Positions 22,827 to 33,557 of a stretch of 64,000 nt of DNA are shown here, one piece after another. The stretch covers positions 62,001 through 126,000 of the forward strand of contig JASJFT010000082.1 of NCBI GenBank assembly GCA_030770425.1, written 5' to 3'. The translations under genes and the position numbers were made by a program. Position 1 is the stretch's first letter. Every line of letters begins with the position of its first letter. The notes beneath the pieces are model-generated. The model had not been told where the DNA came from, made no database searches, and saw only the letters and a list, made by a program, of their open reading frames with translations. The DNA comes from Darksidea phi. Taxonomy: Eukaryota; Ascomycota; Dothideomycetes; Pleosporales; Lentitheciaceae.

Positions 22827-23090
22827 GGGGGTTCGGTGTTTGAGCTGGGGACACAAGCGAGCTGCGCACCCCAAAATATATCTAAGAATCGAAAATCTAT
22901 CTCTACAACTACCTATTAATAGGCTTTTAAATTTTAAAAAAAGATAGATAGTACTTAGACAAAGAGGATGTTAAATTCCTAAAAGTTAAAAATTAATAGT
23001 ACTTAAGTTATTAAAGTTTTCTTATATTTGGGGGCTAAAATAGAGCTATCTTAACTTATCTTAAAGAATATTAACTTTTAACTTCGAATA
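22827..23090. other. AT-rich remnant next to the transposon
   Basis: From about 22880 to 23080 the sequence is very AT-rich and TpA-rich, like the transposon core, with no open frame. It is probably a further RIP-mutated fragment of an unidentifiable repeat. Confidence 0.45.
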
Positions 23091-23375
23091 CCGTTACATC
23101 GAACACTAATTCCAGCTTGAATACATGTCTGAACAGCGTTGCGAAAGGACAAAAACTTCAACAGAAACCATGTGCACATGCAGCGTCTAATGGCACTTGT
23201 TGCGGCTAGCCGTATTCGGATTAGCATACCTGTCGCGCGAGGTACGTCATGGCAATCCAAATCATAGGTGACTTCATTGAAATTATTCTCCGAAAGCTCA
23301 ACCGCAACCTTCCTACTCCAGTCCAACAGTCCCCGAGCGATCCAACTAGACTTTTGACCGCACCACCATATCGCC

Positions 23376-24421
23376 ATGGCCAACACAAGCGATCTCCATG
23401 CCGAGAAGCTATTCTCGGTCAAAGATTATGTCTGCGTCGTCACTGGAGGCGGGTCGGGCATCGGCTTAATGTCAGCACAGGCTTTGGCCGCGAATGGTAC
23501 GTCTCTCTCATGGCACGCATAAGGATCTCAATGCTGCAACACTGACTAATGATGACACACAGGCGCTAAAGTATACATCACGGGACGACGTACGTTGCCG
23601 GTTCTCTATGGTTATAACGGTGGATGTTTTAACAAGACATAGGTGTCCACGCTCTAGAGACGGCTGCGAAGTCTCATAATCCTAGCGGAGGAGGTCAAAT
23701 CATCCCGTAAATTCTCTATCCATCCTCTTCGTCCTCGTGGCTGATGAGCTGCAGTCTCGGCCCGTGCGATGTCACAAAGAAGGAAGACCTCGAAAACTTC
23801 TTCCAAGAGCTCTCAAAACGCGAGAAATATATCAACCTCCTCATCGCCGCAGCCGGCATCTCAGGCGAGAAAGCCGAGCCTGACTCCTCCTCAGCCAGCA
23901 GCCTCAAGGAAAAGCTCTGGAACAACGAATCCTTCGAAGGCTGGGGCGAGACCTACAACACCAATGTCACTTCAGTCTACTTTACCGTGGTTGCTCTTCT
24001 TCCCCTCCTACAAGCCGGTACCGAAACCCACGGCCACCTCTCCGCCTCTGTAATCGTCATCTCCTCTATGTCGGGCATAATGCGACATGCTCAAGGCCAT
24101 TTTTCATACAACGCCGCTAAAGGCGGTACCGTGCACCTTACCAAGCTAATGAGCGCCGAGTTTCAAAAGGTCAGGGTCAGGGTGAACAGTATTGCGCCAG
24201 GTTATTTCCCGTCCGAGATGACGGCCAAGGAGAGTGGTGAAGATCAAAAGAGTCAACTACCCGATGAGAAAATCCAAGAGAAGGGGCATGTGCCAATGGA
24301 GAGGGCAGGAAGTGATGAGGAGATGGCACAGGCAGTGCTTTTCTTAACGAAAAATCAGTATGTCAATGGCGAGATCCTTGCGGTTGATGGGGGCGTGTTG
24401 AATGTGGTTGCTGGAAGGTAA
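23376..24421 (+). CDS. Short-chain dehydrogenase/reductase (SDR)
   Basis: Four exons (23376-23496, 23563-23589, 23643-23706, 23755-24421) give 292 aa. The last intron is 48 nt, and the acceptor chosen gives 'IIPLGPCDVTKKED'. Features of classical SDRs: the nucleotide-binding loop TGGGSGIG (residues 23-30), 'TGRR' after the second strand (suggesting NADP(H)), CDVT, 'VISSMSG' with the catalytic Ser, YNAAK with the catalytic Tyr and Lys, and the C-terminal 'VDGG'. The usual NNAG after the fourth strand is 'IAAAGIS', lacking the structural Asn. The substrate is unknown. It is the only intact gene between two copies of a dispersed repeat and beside a dead transposon, yet shows no RIP damage. Confidence 0.87.
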
Positions 24422-24577
24422 GAGCAGAATTCAGTCAGGATGAAGGCAGGTGTAGGAATCAGCGAACTTTCAGGTCTTTCCAATATCTGGAGTTCGCATT
24501 AGATTCTGTATTACCTAGGTACTATGCCAATTAGAGTTCAGACTGCTCGAAAAATAATCACCCAACAGCCCTATCAA
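24422..24577. other. Spacer downstream of the SDR gene
   Basis: Short non-coding stretch between the SDR stop and the dispersed repeat; nothing distinctive. Confidence 0.3.
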
Positions 24578-24867
24578 CCTTGCGGTAGCTTATCGAATGA
24601 GTAGCAGCCATCGCGTCGTCAAACTCGCGGAATAACCCAAAAAGGTGACACAAAAAGGCATTTCGTCCCGAATACCTTAAAACGCAGGAAGGTTGTTGGT
24701 TGCAGTCATTGCCTGTGATTGCCTGAGGCTCACGTCACGGCATGACTGCGAGGGCAACGGCCAGAGCCTCAGAGAGGGCGTGGCGCGTGCCGTGGCGCGT
24801 GCCGTGGCGCAACGTTCTGAGCCTCATCATGAGGAGAGGGCGTGGCGCGTGCCTTGCGGTAGCTTAT
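24578..24867 (+). repeat. Short dispersed repeat, copy B, bounded by 16-bp direct repeats
   Basis: The internal ~258 bp match copy A at 20191-20466 in the same orientation. They are bounded by an exact 16-bp direct repeat, ccttgcggtagcttat, at 24578-24593 and 24852-24867, as expected for a target-site duplication made on insertion. Internally, gtggcgcgtgcc is repeated several times. It has no coding potential. The structure suggests a short non-autonomous element, possibly SINE-like or a solo remnant; the class is unknown. Confidence 0.75.
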
Positions 24868-25626
24868 TGACCTGCTCGATCCGCCTGGGACGCCGTAAAA
24901 GCATGTATCATAGTTTGAAGAGGACTCAGCGGCAGGCAAATCAACTCAACTGCAGCCCTTCTACATCCTAATAAAGTATGGAGATAATACGTGACATACC
25001 GCTTTACAGGAATGTGCCACACTTGTCTAGGCTGCACATCCCTGGGCCCCTGACAGCACTGGTGGCTGGGATCCCCTGAGCAAGATAGGTGGCTGAGTCG
25101 TCACACGGTTGCTGCTACATCTGAAGACTTTATCTTCAGGTCTATGAACCAGCGAAGGAGTGTGCAAATATATTGCATCGCGAAATCGAACTGCGGGCCG
25201 TTGGTGTGCAGAAAGATGCACTAACCAATTCAAGCGTAGGCACCGCATGCTAAGCTCAAAGGGTTGGCATGCATCACTTAACTCGTACGTACCGCCTCAG
25301 CTTCAACCCTTTTCTGACGTGCGTCTAGTCGCTCTTTACACCAGGCAACAACTGACGGCCGCCCAACTATAGCTCAACCAGCTCCCATTAAAGCAGCACG
25401 TGTGGTTGCCTACGCGACTGAGCGAGGACTTTCCTGTTCGCAGTCGCAAAGGACGTAGGCTTTGTCTTATAAAAAAGCGACGCGCTTCCACCTCTTCGCA
25501 CATCAACCCACACGAGGGATTTCCGCTCATTGCAAACCCAAGGTTATATAATATTGCCACAACACCTCGTCGCAGCAGCCGCGCGACCGACGCCTCGAGG
25601 CTGATAATATTTTTGGGTATTCAAAA
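24868..25626. other. Spacer upstream of the BCS1-like gene
   Basis: About 760 bp with no supported gene. The last 200 bases are presumably the promoter and leader of the ATPase gene at 25627. Confidence 0.4.
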
Positions 25627-27782
25627 ATGGCTTCAGCGGATGGCGCGGTCGCGATCCCAACCCCGACGGCGACTGTACCGATGACTCCATCCAAGGAGCT
25701 TACCATATACGAAGAACCCCTCGATACACCCGGCGTTATCCCCAAACACCTCAAGCGCGCTACTACGGCTGAATTCCCTCTATTCGAAATTCTCCAACGC
25801 CTTTTGTTGCGGCTACATCCTGGGAACGCCGGTAGCAATTTGGAGAAGGTCCTCGCCATCATCACCCTGTATAGGGCTGCTGCGCCCGCTTATAGACACC
25901 TGACGAACTTCGTCACGTGGGCATGTACGAGCCAGGTTACAATTCCTGAATATGGTACGTAAAACGAATCCTGCACCTTCAGCACAAGATCTGCCAGGAT
26001 CGAGACTTCAAACGCTTGGGATTCATAACGAATCTAGCTTCGCTATAAAGCGTAGCTTGTTCATCTTTAGTGTACCCTTCGTCAGGCTCGTCAATTCGAG
26101 TGCTTGATCTGCGCGACGAAAACTCTAACCAGGTAGCCTCTTTCCTAACGCAGTTCTAGACCCGGTCGCTCGAGAAGTCACTGCCTGGATGGCTGCTCAT
26201 GTTATCAGCAAGAGCTTGATGACGAGAGGCGCAATGATAGTCAGCAGTAACACCATGGAGCAGGCTGGGAGCATCAATATGTTCCACCAAATCATTACGC
26301 AGAACAATGGCAACAAAACTCAGAACTCGGACGAGACGCAGTGTTTACCGCCAATCGGCAAGCGCATCTTCTGGTATAAAGACTGGAGATCCTCTAGATC
26401 TACATTGCAGTGTGCTAATTTCGACGCAGGGTTGGCTTCCGCCCGTTTCTGTTCTCACGTTCAGGCATTTCTCATAACCACCATCGCCCTGGTGGCGGTA
26501 TGCATAACGTGCTCGATGCTGAGGGCCAAGTATCAGGCGCTATTACCCTACGCACGATTGGCTGGAGCCTACAGCCGCTAAAGGATTTCGTCAAGAAGTG
26601 TCACGACTTCAAGCTTCAAAATAGGACCGGCACCACTACCGTGTACTTCTCAAGCGGAAGTTCCCGCGATCCCTACACGGGTGGCGAATGGTCGTCGGTA
26701 GTCAAAGTAAATATAGTCAATCCTAGATGCCTCCAGCGTTGCTAACGCATGTGTAGGCCGTGCGGAAATTAGACACCATCGACATGGATGATGACCTGAA
26801 GGCTGACCTGGTACATGACGCTGAGTACTACTACAGCACTGAATCGCAGAGGTTCTTTGCCGATTGCGGCATCCCTTATCGCCGAGGTTACATGTTTTGG
26901 GGTCCGCCAGGCACAGGTATGGTAACTAAGCTAAAGGCAATCAGACTGCGTAATGTTGACTATCGTTTAGGCAAGACAAGCTTCAGTGCAGCGCTCGCAG
27001 GCCACTTGAATTGCGACATATATATCATCAACCTTGCTACGGGTGATATCAGTGACGGTCGACTCCACCGCCTATTCCTAGCCCTGCCCCGGAAGTGTGT
27101 GGTCGTGATTGAGGATATCGACTCGGCCGGCATAGGTCGCGAGCAAGGACCGGGAGAAGCACCTAAACCGTCGGACGGCGAAAATGCTAACGGTTCTCTC
27201 GGCCCCTCCGCAGGAATCCTTTCCCAACCTGGAATGACTATGCCCCGAGGGCGCCCATCGCAGTCGCAGTCGCGACGCAAACGTCATATGGTAACGCTAA
27301 GTGGTCTTCTCAACGCCATCGACGGTAACGCCTCAGCCGAAGGCCGTCTGCTTATCATGACGTCGAACAACCCGGATACACTAGACGAGGCTCTGACGCG
27401 CCCTGGACGTATCGATAAGAAGGTGTGTTTTGGCAAATTGATGCCTGCTGCAGCTCGGGGTATCTTCAAACGTCTGATCGGTCGTGCCGCAATCGCGACG
27501 CTTGGCTTCACGGAGGAACAAATCGAAGAGTTCGCTACGGAATTCTCCGGCAGAGTGCCAGCAGATACTTTCACGCCCGCGCAGGTACAGAACTTCCTCC
27601 ACTCCTGCCGAGGTGACCCCGAGAAGGCTATGCGGGAAATCGACGCCTGGGTAGTGGAAACTCGGGGCAAAAAACCCAAGAAAGAAGGAGGGCTTGTGCC
27701 GCCCACGCAGGGTATGGAGACACCGCCAACGGTGGAAGAGCTGGAAATGCTTAGCTCAGAGGTCGACTCGGACGGATACTAG
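25627..27782 (+). CDS. BCS1-like AAA ATPase
   Basis: Five exons (25627-25954, 26160-26373, 26430-26706, 26757-26916, 26971-27782) give 596 aa in a continuous phase; the first intron is long (205 nt) and the least certain. The N-terminal half matches the BCS1_N region ('LPPIGKRIFW', 'FRPFLFSRSG'), followed by the AAA domain: Walker A GPPGTGKTS (about 321-329, split by the fourth intron), Walker B 'VVVIEDIDSAG', 'MTSNNPDTLDEALTRPGRID' containing sensor 1 and the arginine finger. Fungi carry many BCS1 paralogues of unknown role besides the true mitochondrial complex III assembly factor. This one has a Pro/Ser/Gln-rich insert between Walker B and sensor 1, typical of the expanded paralogues rather than BCS1 itself. 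An alternative last intron could replace the final 24 residues with a different tail (see findings). Confidence 0.88.
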
Positions 27783-27977
27783 GATCTTCGTCAGATGTGA
27801 AGCCGCGAACCAGTTGCTAATGGTAAACCAGAAGCAAAATCCCTCGACGATTGGATGAAAGAGCTACTTGGTGGAAAGATGCCATGGGCTTTGCCACCGG
27901 AGTTGCCACCGATGCCAGGAATACCGCCAATGCCGCCAATGCCGCCAATGCCGCCAATGTCAGAAATGCCAGATTGA

Positions 27978-28266
27978 GGAACTGTATATTGGTGCTCCCA
28001 CGTATTGCTACTGTTCGTTCAGTCGCTATGACTGGTTACGATTAGTGCCAGCTAGATCCCCCTTGTAGCAAACGATAGCTTGCGTCAAGCAAGACAGTCA
28101 TCATGGCTAAAAAGGACAATCGTCCTTATAAGTTCTGTGGCCATAACCTCTAACTTGGTCCCTCTTCTACTTGTGTCTTCGTCTTCCAACTGAATGAACC
28201 TTCAACTACTTCTTTAAGTGAAAATCGACATCACAGTCCTCAATACAGCCCATAGCAACCTCAAAA
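27978..28266. other. Short spacer
   Basis: Nothing distinctive seen between the BCS1-like gene and the small ORF at 28267. Confidence 0.3.
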
Positions 28267-28698
28267 ATGCCAAACCCCCTCCCACTAGCACCCTGCCTCT
28301 CTACCCACCCCCGCACCCATCCCTACCACTACAGAAACAATTGGGCCCGCACACGCTTCCCCAGCGCATCTCCTTCCCCGTCCCCATTCTTATCCCCAAC
28401 ACCCTCCCTACCTTACAACCCCAACGAAACCATCGACTTCCACGACGCCGACGACATCTACACCCTACCCTGGGATTACTACCATACATGGAACGACTTC
28501 CGCGAGTTTCTGTCGGAACTAGGATATGATCCGGCGTTGTTGGAGGAGAGGCCGTGGGTGCTGGAAGTGAGGGGTACGAGCGGGGGGAGGGGGTGGGACG
28601 AGGAGGCTGTGGTTTGGCCGGAGAGGTGGGAGGTGTTGGTGTCGTTTGGTTGGGCTTTGAGGTTGGTTGTTAGGGAGGAGGGGTGGTGTTTGGAGTGA
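28267..28698 (+). CDS. Small protein with a possible ubiquitin-like domain
   Basis: A 143-aa frame from the ATG at 28267. The first ~55 residues are Pro/Ser-rich low complexity. From about residue 56 it reads 'IDFHDADDIYTLPWDYYHTW', then 'FREFLSELGYDP', 'PWVLEVRG' and 'WPERWEVLVSFGWALRLVV'. This follows the pattern of the fungal ubiquitin-like domain often found in NACHT/STAND-associated or orphan proteins: a hydrophobic strand, a DA turn, 'LP...TW', then a late 'P..W..LV..GW...' strand. That assignment is by pattern only. No intron is needed. The strong strand pattern argues for a real protein, but the start could lie in an upstream exon. Confidence 0.5.
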   Translation: MPNPLPLAPCLSTHPRTHPYHYRNNWARTRFPSASPSPSPFLSPTPSLPYNPNETIDFHDADDIYTLPWDYYHTWNDFREFLSELGYDPALLEERPWVLEVRGTSGGRGWDEEAVVWPERWEVLVSFGWALRLVVREEGWCLE

Positions 28699-30200
28699 GT
28701 GTTGTTGGAGGGGTAGTGTTTAGTTATTGCGTGCATGTTTGTTGTTTATGATATTTGTGGGTTTTGTTTCTTGTAGTGAGATGGCTGGAATATAGAGAGA
28801 CTGTGTTATAACATAGTATTAGTATGCCATGGTAGGAGGAAGTACGAATAAGGTAAATAATATCAACGTGATCAGAAGGTGCTACTAGTTGATAGGTAGC
28901 AAATCAAGGCATTCTTTTCCTTCTCTGATAACGGCAAAGGTTGCTCGTTTTAGATTACTTGTTGTTTGATACATGAAGCTGTTTGTTTCTAGCTTCTAAC
29001 ACCGCTTAGAATTTTCTAAAATAAATTGGGCGCTGCAGAGCTTGAACCGTTATAAATAGCTAGCCGTAGCATGCAAAGATTGGTAACTGCAGTTTTGTCT
29101 TAATACTAATATTGATCTACGCGATTGAAGGTAGTTGTGAAATTGGCTTGAGCCTACTCTGCGAGGCAGTGATACAATTCCATTTCCAATATATAGGCCA
29201 GAAGAAGCTGGACGATAAAATCGATCCGCTCGTTTAGCTCTCCACATGCGCCGCGTCCTGTAGAACACGAGGCGCAATCTCGACTTTCCATAGGAGAGCG
29301 TTATAATCCCAATTAGGAACACCCCAACTTAGGTTGTTCCGGAAGTAACAGAGATTCGAAGCTTGACGAATAACGGCTACCCATTCAGGTCGTGCGGTCG
29401 TTCAAAGACGCTGAGGGAGTTCATCAGCCGAATATTGCGTTAGGTAATCTGCTACTCTGCGAAAGTGCGATGCTAGTTCGTTCGATCTCCTGTCGAGATC
29501 TCCGATGAACTCGTCGACGAGCGATCTTTAAAGGGCATTTGAATTGCTCTTGCCTCATTGTCCGAAAGCTCGCAAAGCCAATACCGTGCGATTGCCCATG
29601 TGACTACCCGCTCAAAGGAATCCTTTTTGTATCAGTAGGGAGTATAATGGTAATGAAATACCGTAAGTATTCCGAAAAGCTGCCCTGTGTAAGATGCTTT
29701 GAGACAAATGTTCTCGATAAGGAGAACGGGTAGTTCAGGGAATAACATGATGATGCCAGTTTAGCTTGTACAAGGGTGGAAGGGCGAGTAGTATAAATGA
29801 ACAGGTACGAAAGTCACGGTCTAAATCTCAAATCGCGCAGCTGCGCCCCATTGAGAGCCCCTCTTTGCCCGTCGCCCAAGTCGGTGCGCACCGTTGAAGT
29901 GTGGCAACCATGTTTCCCCTTCCGCTTAAAATGACAACGATGAACAAATTGATCCATTGAAACCACCGAAAAAAGTAGACGTAGACTTGCACATCTGCAG
30001 ACATCTTCCTTCAACTGAGTCATTGAGCTGCGAAACTGAGCATATGCAAAGGAGAATTCCAAAGGCTTCTGCAAACAGAAACGTGACGGTCTAATCACTT
30101 CCATATCTGTTTGTACCCTTGACTGTCTATATCTTGACATAGATATAGTCCGCCTTGTCATCGGCCGCGAGACGCACCAATGGAAACTCATGCAAACAAC
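28699..30200. other. Intergenic region, 1.5 kb
   Basis: AT-richer sequence with no convincing coding frame, no repeat structure and no recognised RNA gene. Confidence 0.4.
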
Positions 30201-31366
30201 TCAGAACACCCGCCCCACAACAAAAGTGTCGAAAACTGCGTTTTCGAAAACAGCCTGATCGATCACACCACCAAATCTAGTCTCGCATCAGTTGTCTCGG
30301 ATCTTCTACACATAAATTCACTAGAAACTTACCCATAACACTTGATATGCTTCACCAACGTCTCCTTCAAGCTCTCCAGCCGTCCATGCTCCAGCTCTTC
30401 GTAGTGCGGATGCCGTCGGATATGGTTCCACGCCTGAACAGGCGTAATTTCACCATCGAGCGGAATCGTATCTGACAGTTCCAGTAAACGTTCGATACCC
30501 GCGGCAGGAACCTGCCATGTCTGACCAGGATTCAAGCGATTGCCAGGCGGCGCCGGATGTTCATGCAGCATTGAAGCGGTAGCCATGAGTGCGTGTCCGG
30601 TAGAAGCAGGATTGTGCTCGTCTTGCACAGCGTCGACATGGCCGAGACAAGGGCTTTCGAGACTAGAATGGTGTAAGTGAGTGGCTTCCTCTCAGGAAGA
30701 GGGTAGCGTGGCGGGTGACCTAGATGCACTTACGTAAGCACGAAATCTATTCCGATAGCGGTATGGTCGAGCTCTCCAAGATGACGTGGAGAGGCAATGG
30801 ACGCTGTCAGGTCGGATGGAGAAGACATGGTGAATTGGTTTGATGGAGAAGACATGGTGGGTTGGTTTGATGGGGAAGACATGATAGGTTGCTGCCCTGG
30901 GACGCTTCTCTGGCTGTATATTCGCTCTTTTCTTCTTTTGGCCTTGGCCTCCCGGATGTATAGATCGAATGTTGGTACGGGATTTTGCGCCGTCGAGGTA
31001 CTATGTATAGGTTGTAGGGCCCCTGGAACACTGGTCTGGGGTACCTGAATGCCGTTTTCTGCTAACAGCCGTTTGAGGACGGCGATTTCCGTGTAGAGCG
31101 TTTTCGTCTCATTTAGAATTCGTGCTTCATTGGCACGCAACTGGACGACTTCCGTTTCCAGGGATTTGGTATAGGCTTCTTTGCGCTCCCGGTGGTTCCT
31201 GTAAGAAGTTGGAGCGTCAACCCAGTCTCATCCCTCGGGGTAAGGGACCTTACTTCTGCGCCCGGCGGACCTGTTCCCTGCGCCTTTGCTCAGGGCGCTG
31301 TGATTCGTCTGGTGACGCCGAGGATTTCTTATCCCCCGTGAAAGGCTTGAACGTGAACTTCATCAT
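30201..31366 (-). CDS. bZIP transcription factor
   Basis: Four exons (31366-31254, 31198-30734, 30662-30333, 30276-30201) give 327 aa. The basic region spans the first intron: 'RRREQVRRAQK' then 'NHRERKEAYTKSLETEV', followed by a leucine-zipper-like 'LRANEARILNETKTLYTEI' with Leu/Ile spacing. It resembles the fungal AP-1/Yap-like group. The middle has three 'TMSSPSN'-type repeats. The C-terminal half has a conserved-looking helical block, 'ITPVQAWNHIRRHPHYEELE', continuing through 'LVKHIKCYG'. The third intron (30277-30332) begins directly after a Gly codon and its first bases read GG|GTAAGT, so retention gives an immediate TAA; splicing adds 'FGGVIDQAVFENAVFDTF' and then VVGRVF. I prefer the spliced form because phase, branch site and sequence character agree. 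Regulated genes are unknown. Confidence 0.82.
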
Positions 31367-32087
31367 GGAAGCAAAAGCTACCTATCCAAAGTATGCGAGA
31401 GCTAGTATTCGGTGACCTAGCTGCAACAGAAGAGATGTCAGGAGGAACCGCAATCGAACAAACCCCTCTAACATGCAGCTCGGTGGCGTGTCAGCGTGAA
31501 CAGGCTGAAACTAGCCGACATGTTGGGACGTGCCTCACTGTTAGATAATCACGATCTACCACCTTGGCAACTTGTTAGGAATCAAATTTCCCTTTTAGGC
31601 CTAGCGCCAGTAGATCCTAGCCGTGCAAGTTTGTACCCCTGTTTGTCACCAATCGTTTAGCAAGTCCGTGTCAGACGGCGGCCAAGATCGACGGCTCACA
31701 CTAAGCCTCAAAAGGAATTCTGGATCCGTCAACAATCGCCTTAAGAGCAACGGATGCCTGAGCCCTGATTGTCGCACCAAAATCCCCGACGCGGAGAGTA
31801 AAGAGTTGCCGCCTTTTTACCCCAATTTCCTACTCCGGAAATCCGATCGAATAACTATACCAATCTGAAGCAGTGCTCTCCTACTTCCGCAATATGGGGG
31901 CGGCACAAAGCAACCGACACCTCAGGTATAAAGAGCGTGCGAAGACATCTACAAGTTCATCAGAATAGCAGGGCTCTTCTATAATTTTACGACCATAAAC
32001 CAACATTCTTTTTTGTAAATATCCACTATTCGCTTATTGTCTTTTGCTAGAACCCCCACGTAAGAGCGATCCACCTATCCCCACACA
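31367..32087. other. Divergent promoter region
   Basis: About 720 bp between the divergent bZIP and secreted beta-propeller genes. No coding signal or repeat; presumably both promoters. Confidence 0.4.
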
Positions 32088-33379
32088 ATGGCAGCGCTTT
32101 TTGGAAAAGCCCTCCTCGCGATCGCCGTCATCACATCCACAGCATCAGCAGCACCCCACAAACAGAAAAGCCAAGTAAAAGTTGGAAAAGCGGTTTACTT
32201 CTTGACCAACGATGCCGAAAACGCAGTGGTTGCATTGCCGATTGGGAAGGATGGTATGCTCTCAGCCGGTACTGTGACCAAAACCGGCGGGAAGGGATCG
32301 AATTCAATCAGCGCGATGACGATGCAGGTCGCGGTGCCTGATCCCTTGGTGTCGCAGTCTGCGCTGACTGTAGTGGGAAACGTAAGTTCCAGCTTTCCTC
32401 ATCACAATGATGCACGCGCAGCATGGAGAGTAAGTAGAAGTGGCTAACGACATGGTAGAACATCTTCGCTGTAAATGCCGGGTCTAATACCCTTACCATG
32501 CTATCGATATCAGAGTCAGATCCGACCTGCCTCAGCATGGTCGGAAGTCCCGTCGCAATCCCAGGCGAATTCCCCAATACCGTCGCCGCGTCCTCCAAGA
32601 ACAAGCTCGCTTGCGTTGGCACAACAGGTGCCAAAGCCGGGATATCATGCGCCTCTTTCTCCGCCGACGGCCTCGGTGAGATGGATGCCCTCCGCGCCTT
32701 CGACATCGCGCAGTCGACGCCCCCCACTGGTCCCCCAAACACTGTGTCTCATACCTTCTTTTCCGCCGACGAGTCTGCGTTATTTACGACGGTCAAGGGC
32801 GACCCTGCCGTCAACAATACCGGGTTCTTGTCTGTGTTTCCCGTCGACAAAGGTGCCAACGGCGCATCATCCCTATCCACAAGCGAGACGCGCAGCTCAC
32901 CAGCCGGCACAGCAGTCTTGTTCGGCTCAGCGACCATTCCAAATAAGCCCAATTCCCTCTTCGTAACGGACGCATCGTTCGGCGCGGCTGTCTTGACTCT
33001 CGACCAAACCGCAAAGGCAACTGTCAAACGTGCACAACCCATTGAAGGCCAGATGGCAACGTGCTGGGCCACCGTTTCCGAGGCGACAAACACTGCGTTT
33101 GTAACGGATGTCGGCAAGAATCGGGTTGTTGAGATGAGCCTAGATGATGCGAGTATCATTGCTCAACTCGACTTGTCTGCCAATGGCGATATGGGAATAA
33201 TTGATTCGAGGAGCGCGGGCGGGTTTGTGTACGCTTTGGCGCCGAATAATGGCTCGGCCGAGGCTGCAGTTACTGTGTTGGATGTCTCTGGTGGGCCGGG
33301 CTCAATGAAGCAAGCGCAACACTTTGGACTCGATGGCATGGCAGGGAAGAATGCGCAGGGTATGGCGGTGCTTGTTTGA
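32088..33379 (+). CDS. Secreted lactonase-like beta-propeller protein
   Basis: Two exons (32088-32381, 32459-33379; 77-nt intron) give 404 aa. The N-terminus MAALFGKALLAIAVITSTAS with a following A-A-P is a classical signal peptide, so the protein is probably secreted. The mature part shows repeated four-strand blades: 'VYFLTNDAENAVVALPIGKD', 'IFAVNAGSNTLTMLSI', 'KLACVGTTGAKAGISC', 'SLFVTDASFGAAVLTLD', 'TAFVTDVGKNRVVEMSLDD', 'FVYALAPNNGSAEAAVTVLD'. This fits the seven-bladed lactonase/muconate-cycloisomerase-like propellers common among fungal secreted proteins. A catalytic activity is not assured, because many members have no known substrate. It is divergent from the bZIP gene. The frame is intact. 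Confidence 0.8.
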
Positions 33380-33557
33380 TACGAGCGGTTTAAAAAAAAG
33401 ATCAGAGGCGATTTTCTTGTAAGATTCTTCATCGATGTTGTATTAGACGCTATTATTTCTTCACTTTGGGCCAGAGTCAATCCTATATTTCGTGAGTGCA
33501 ACATTAAAAGTTGACAAGACTATTCATTCGTACGTTTCCAACACTCCACTAAATCAT
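33380..33557. other. Convergent spacer
   Basis: Short region between two convergent genes, holding their 3' ends. Confidence 0.3.
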
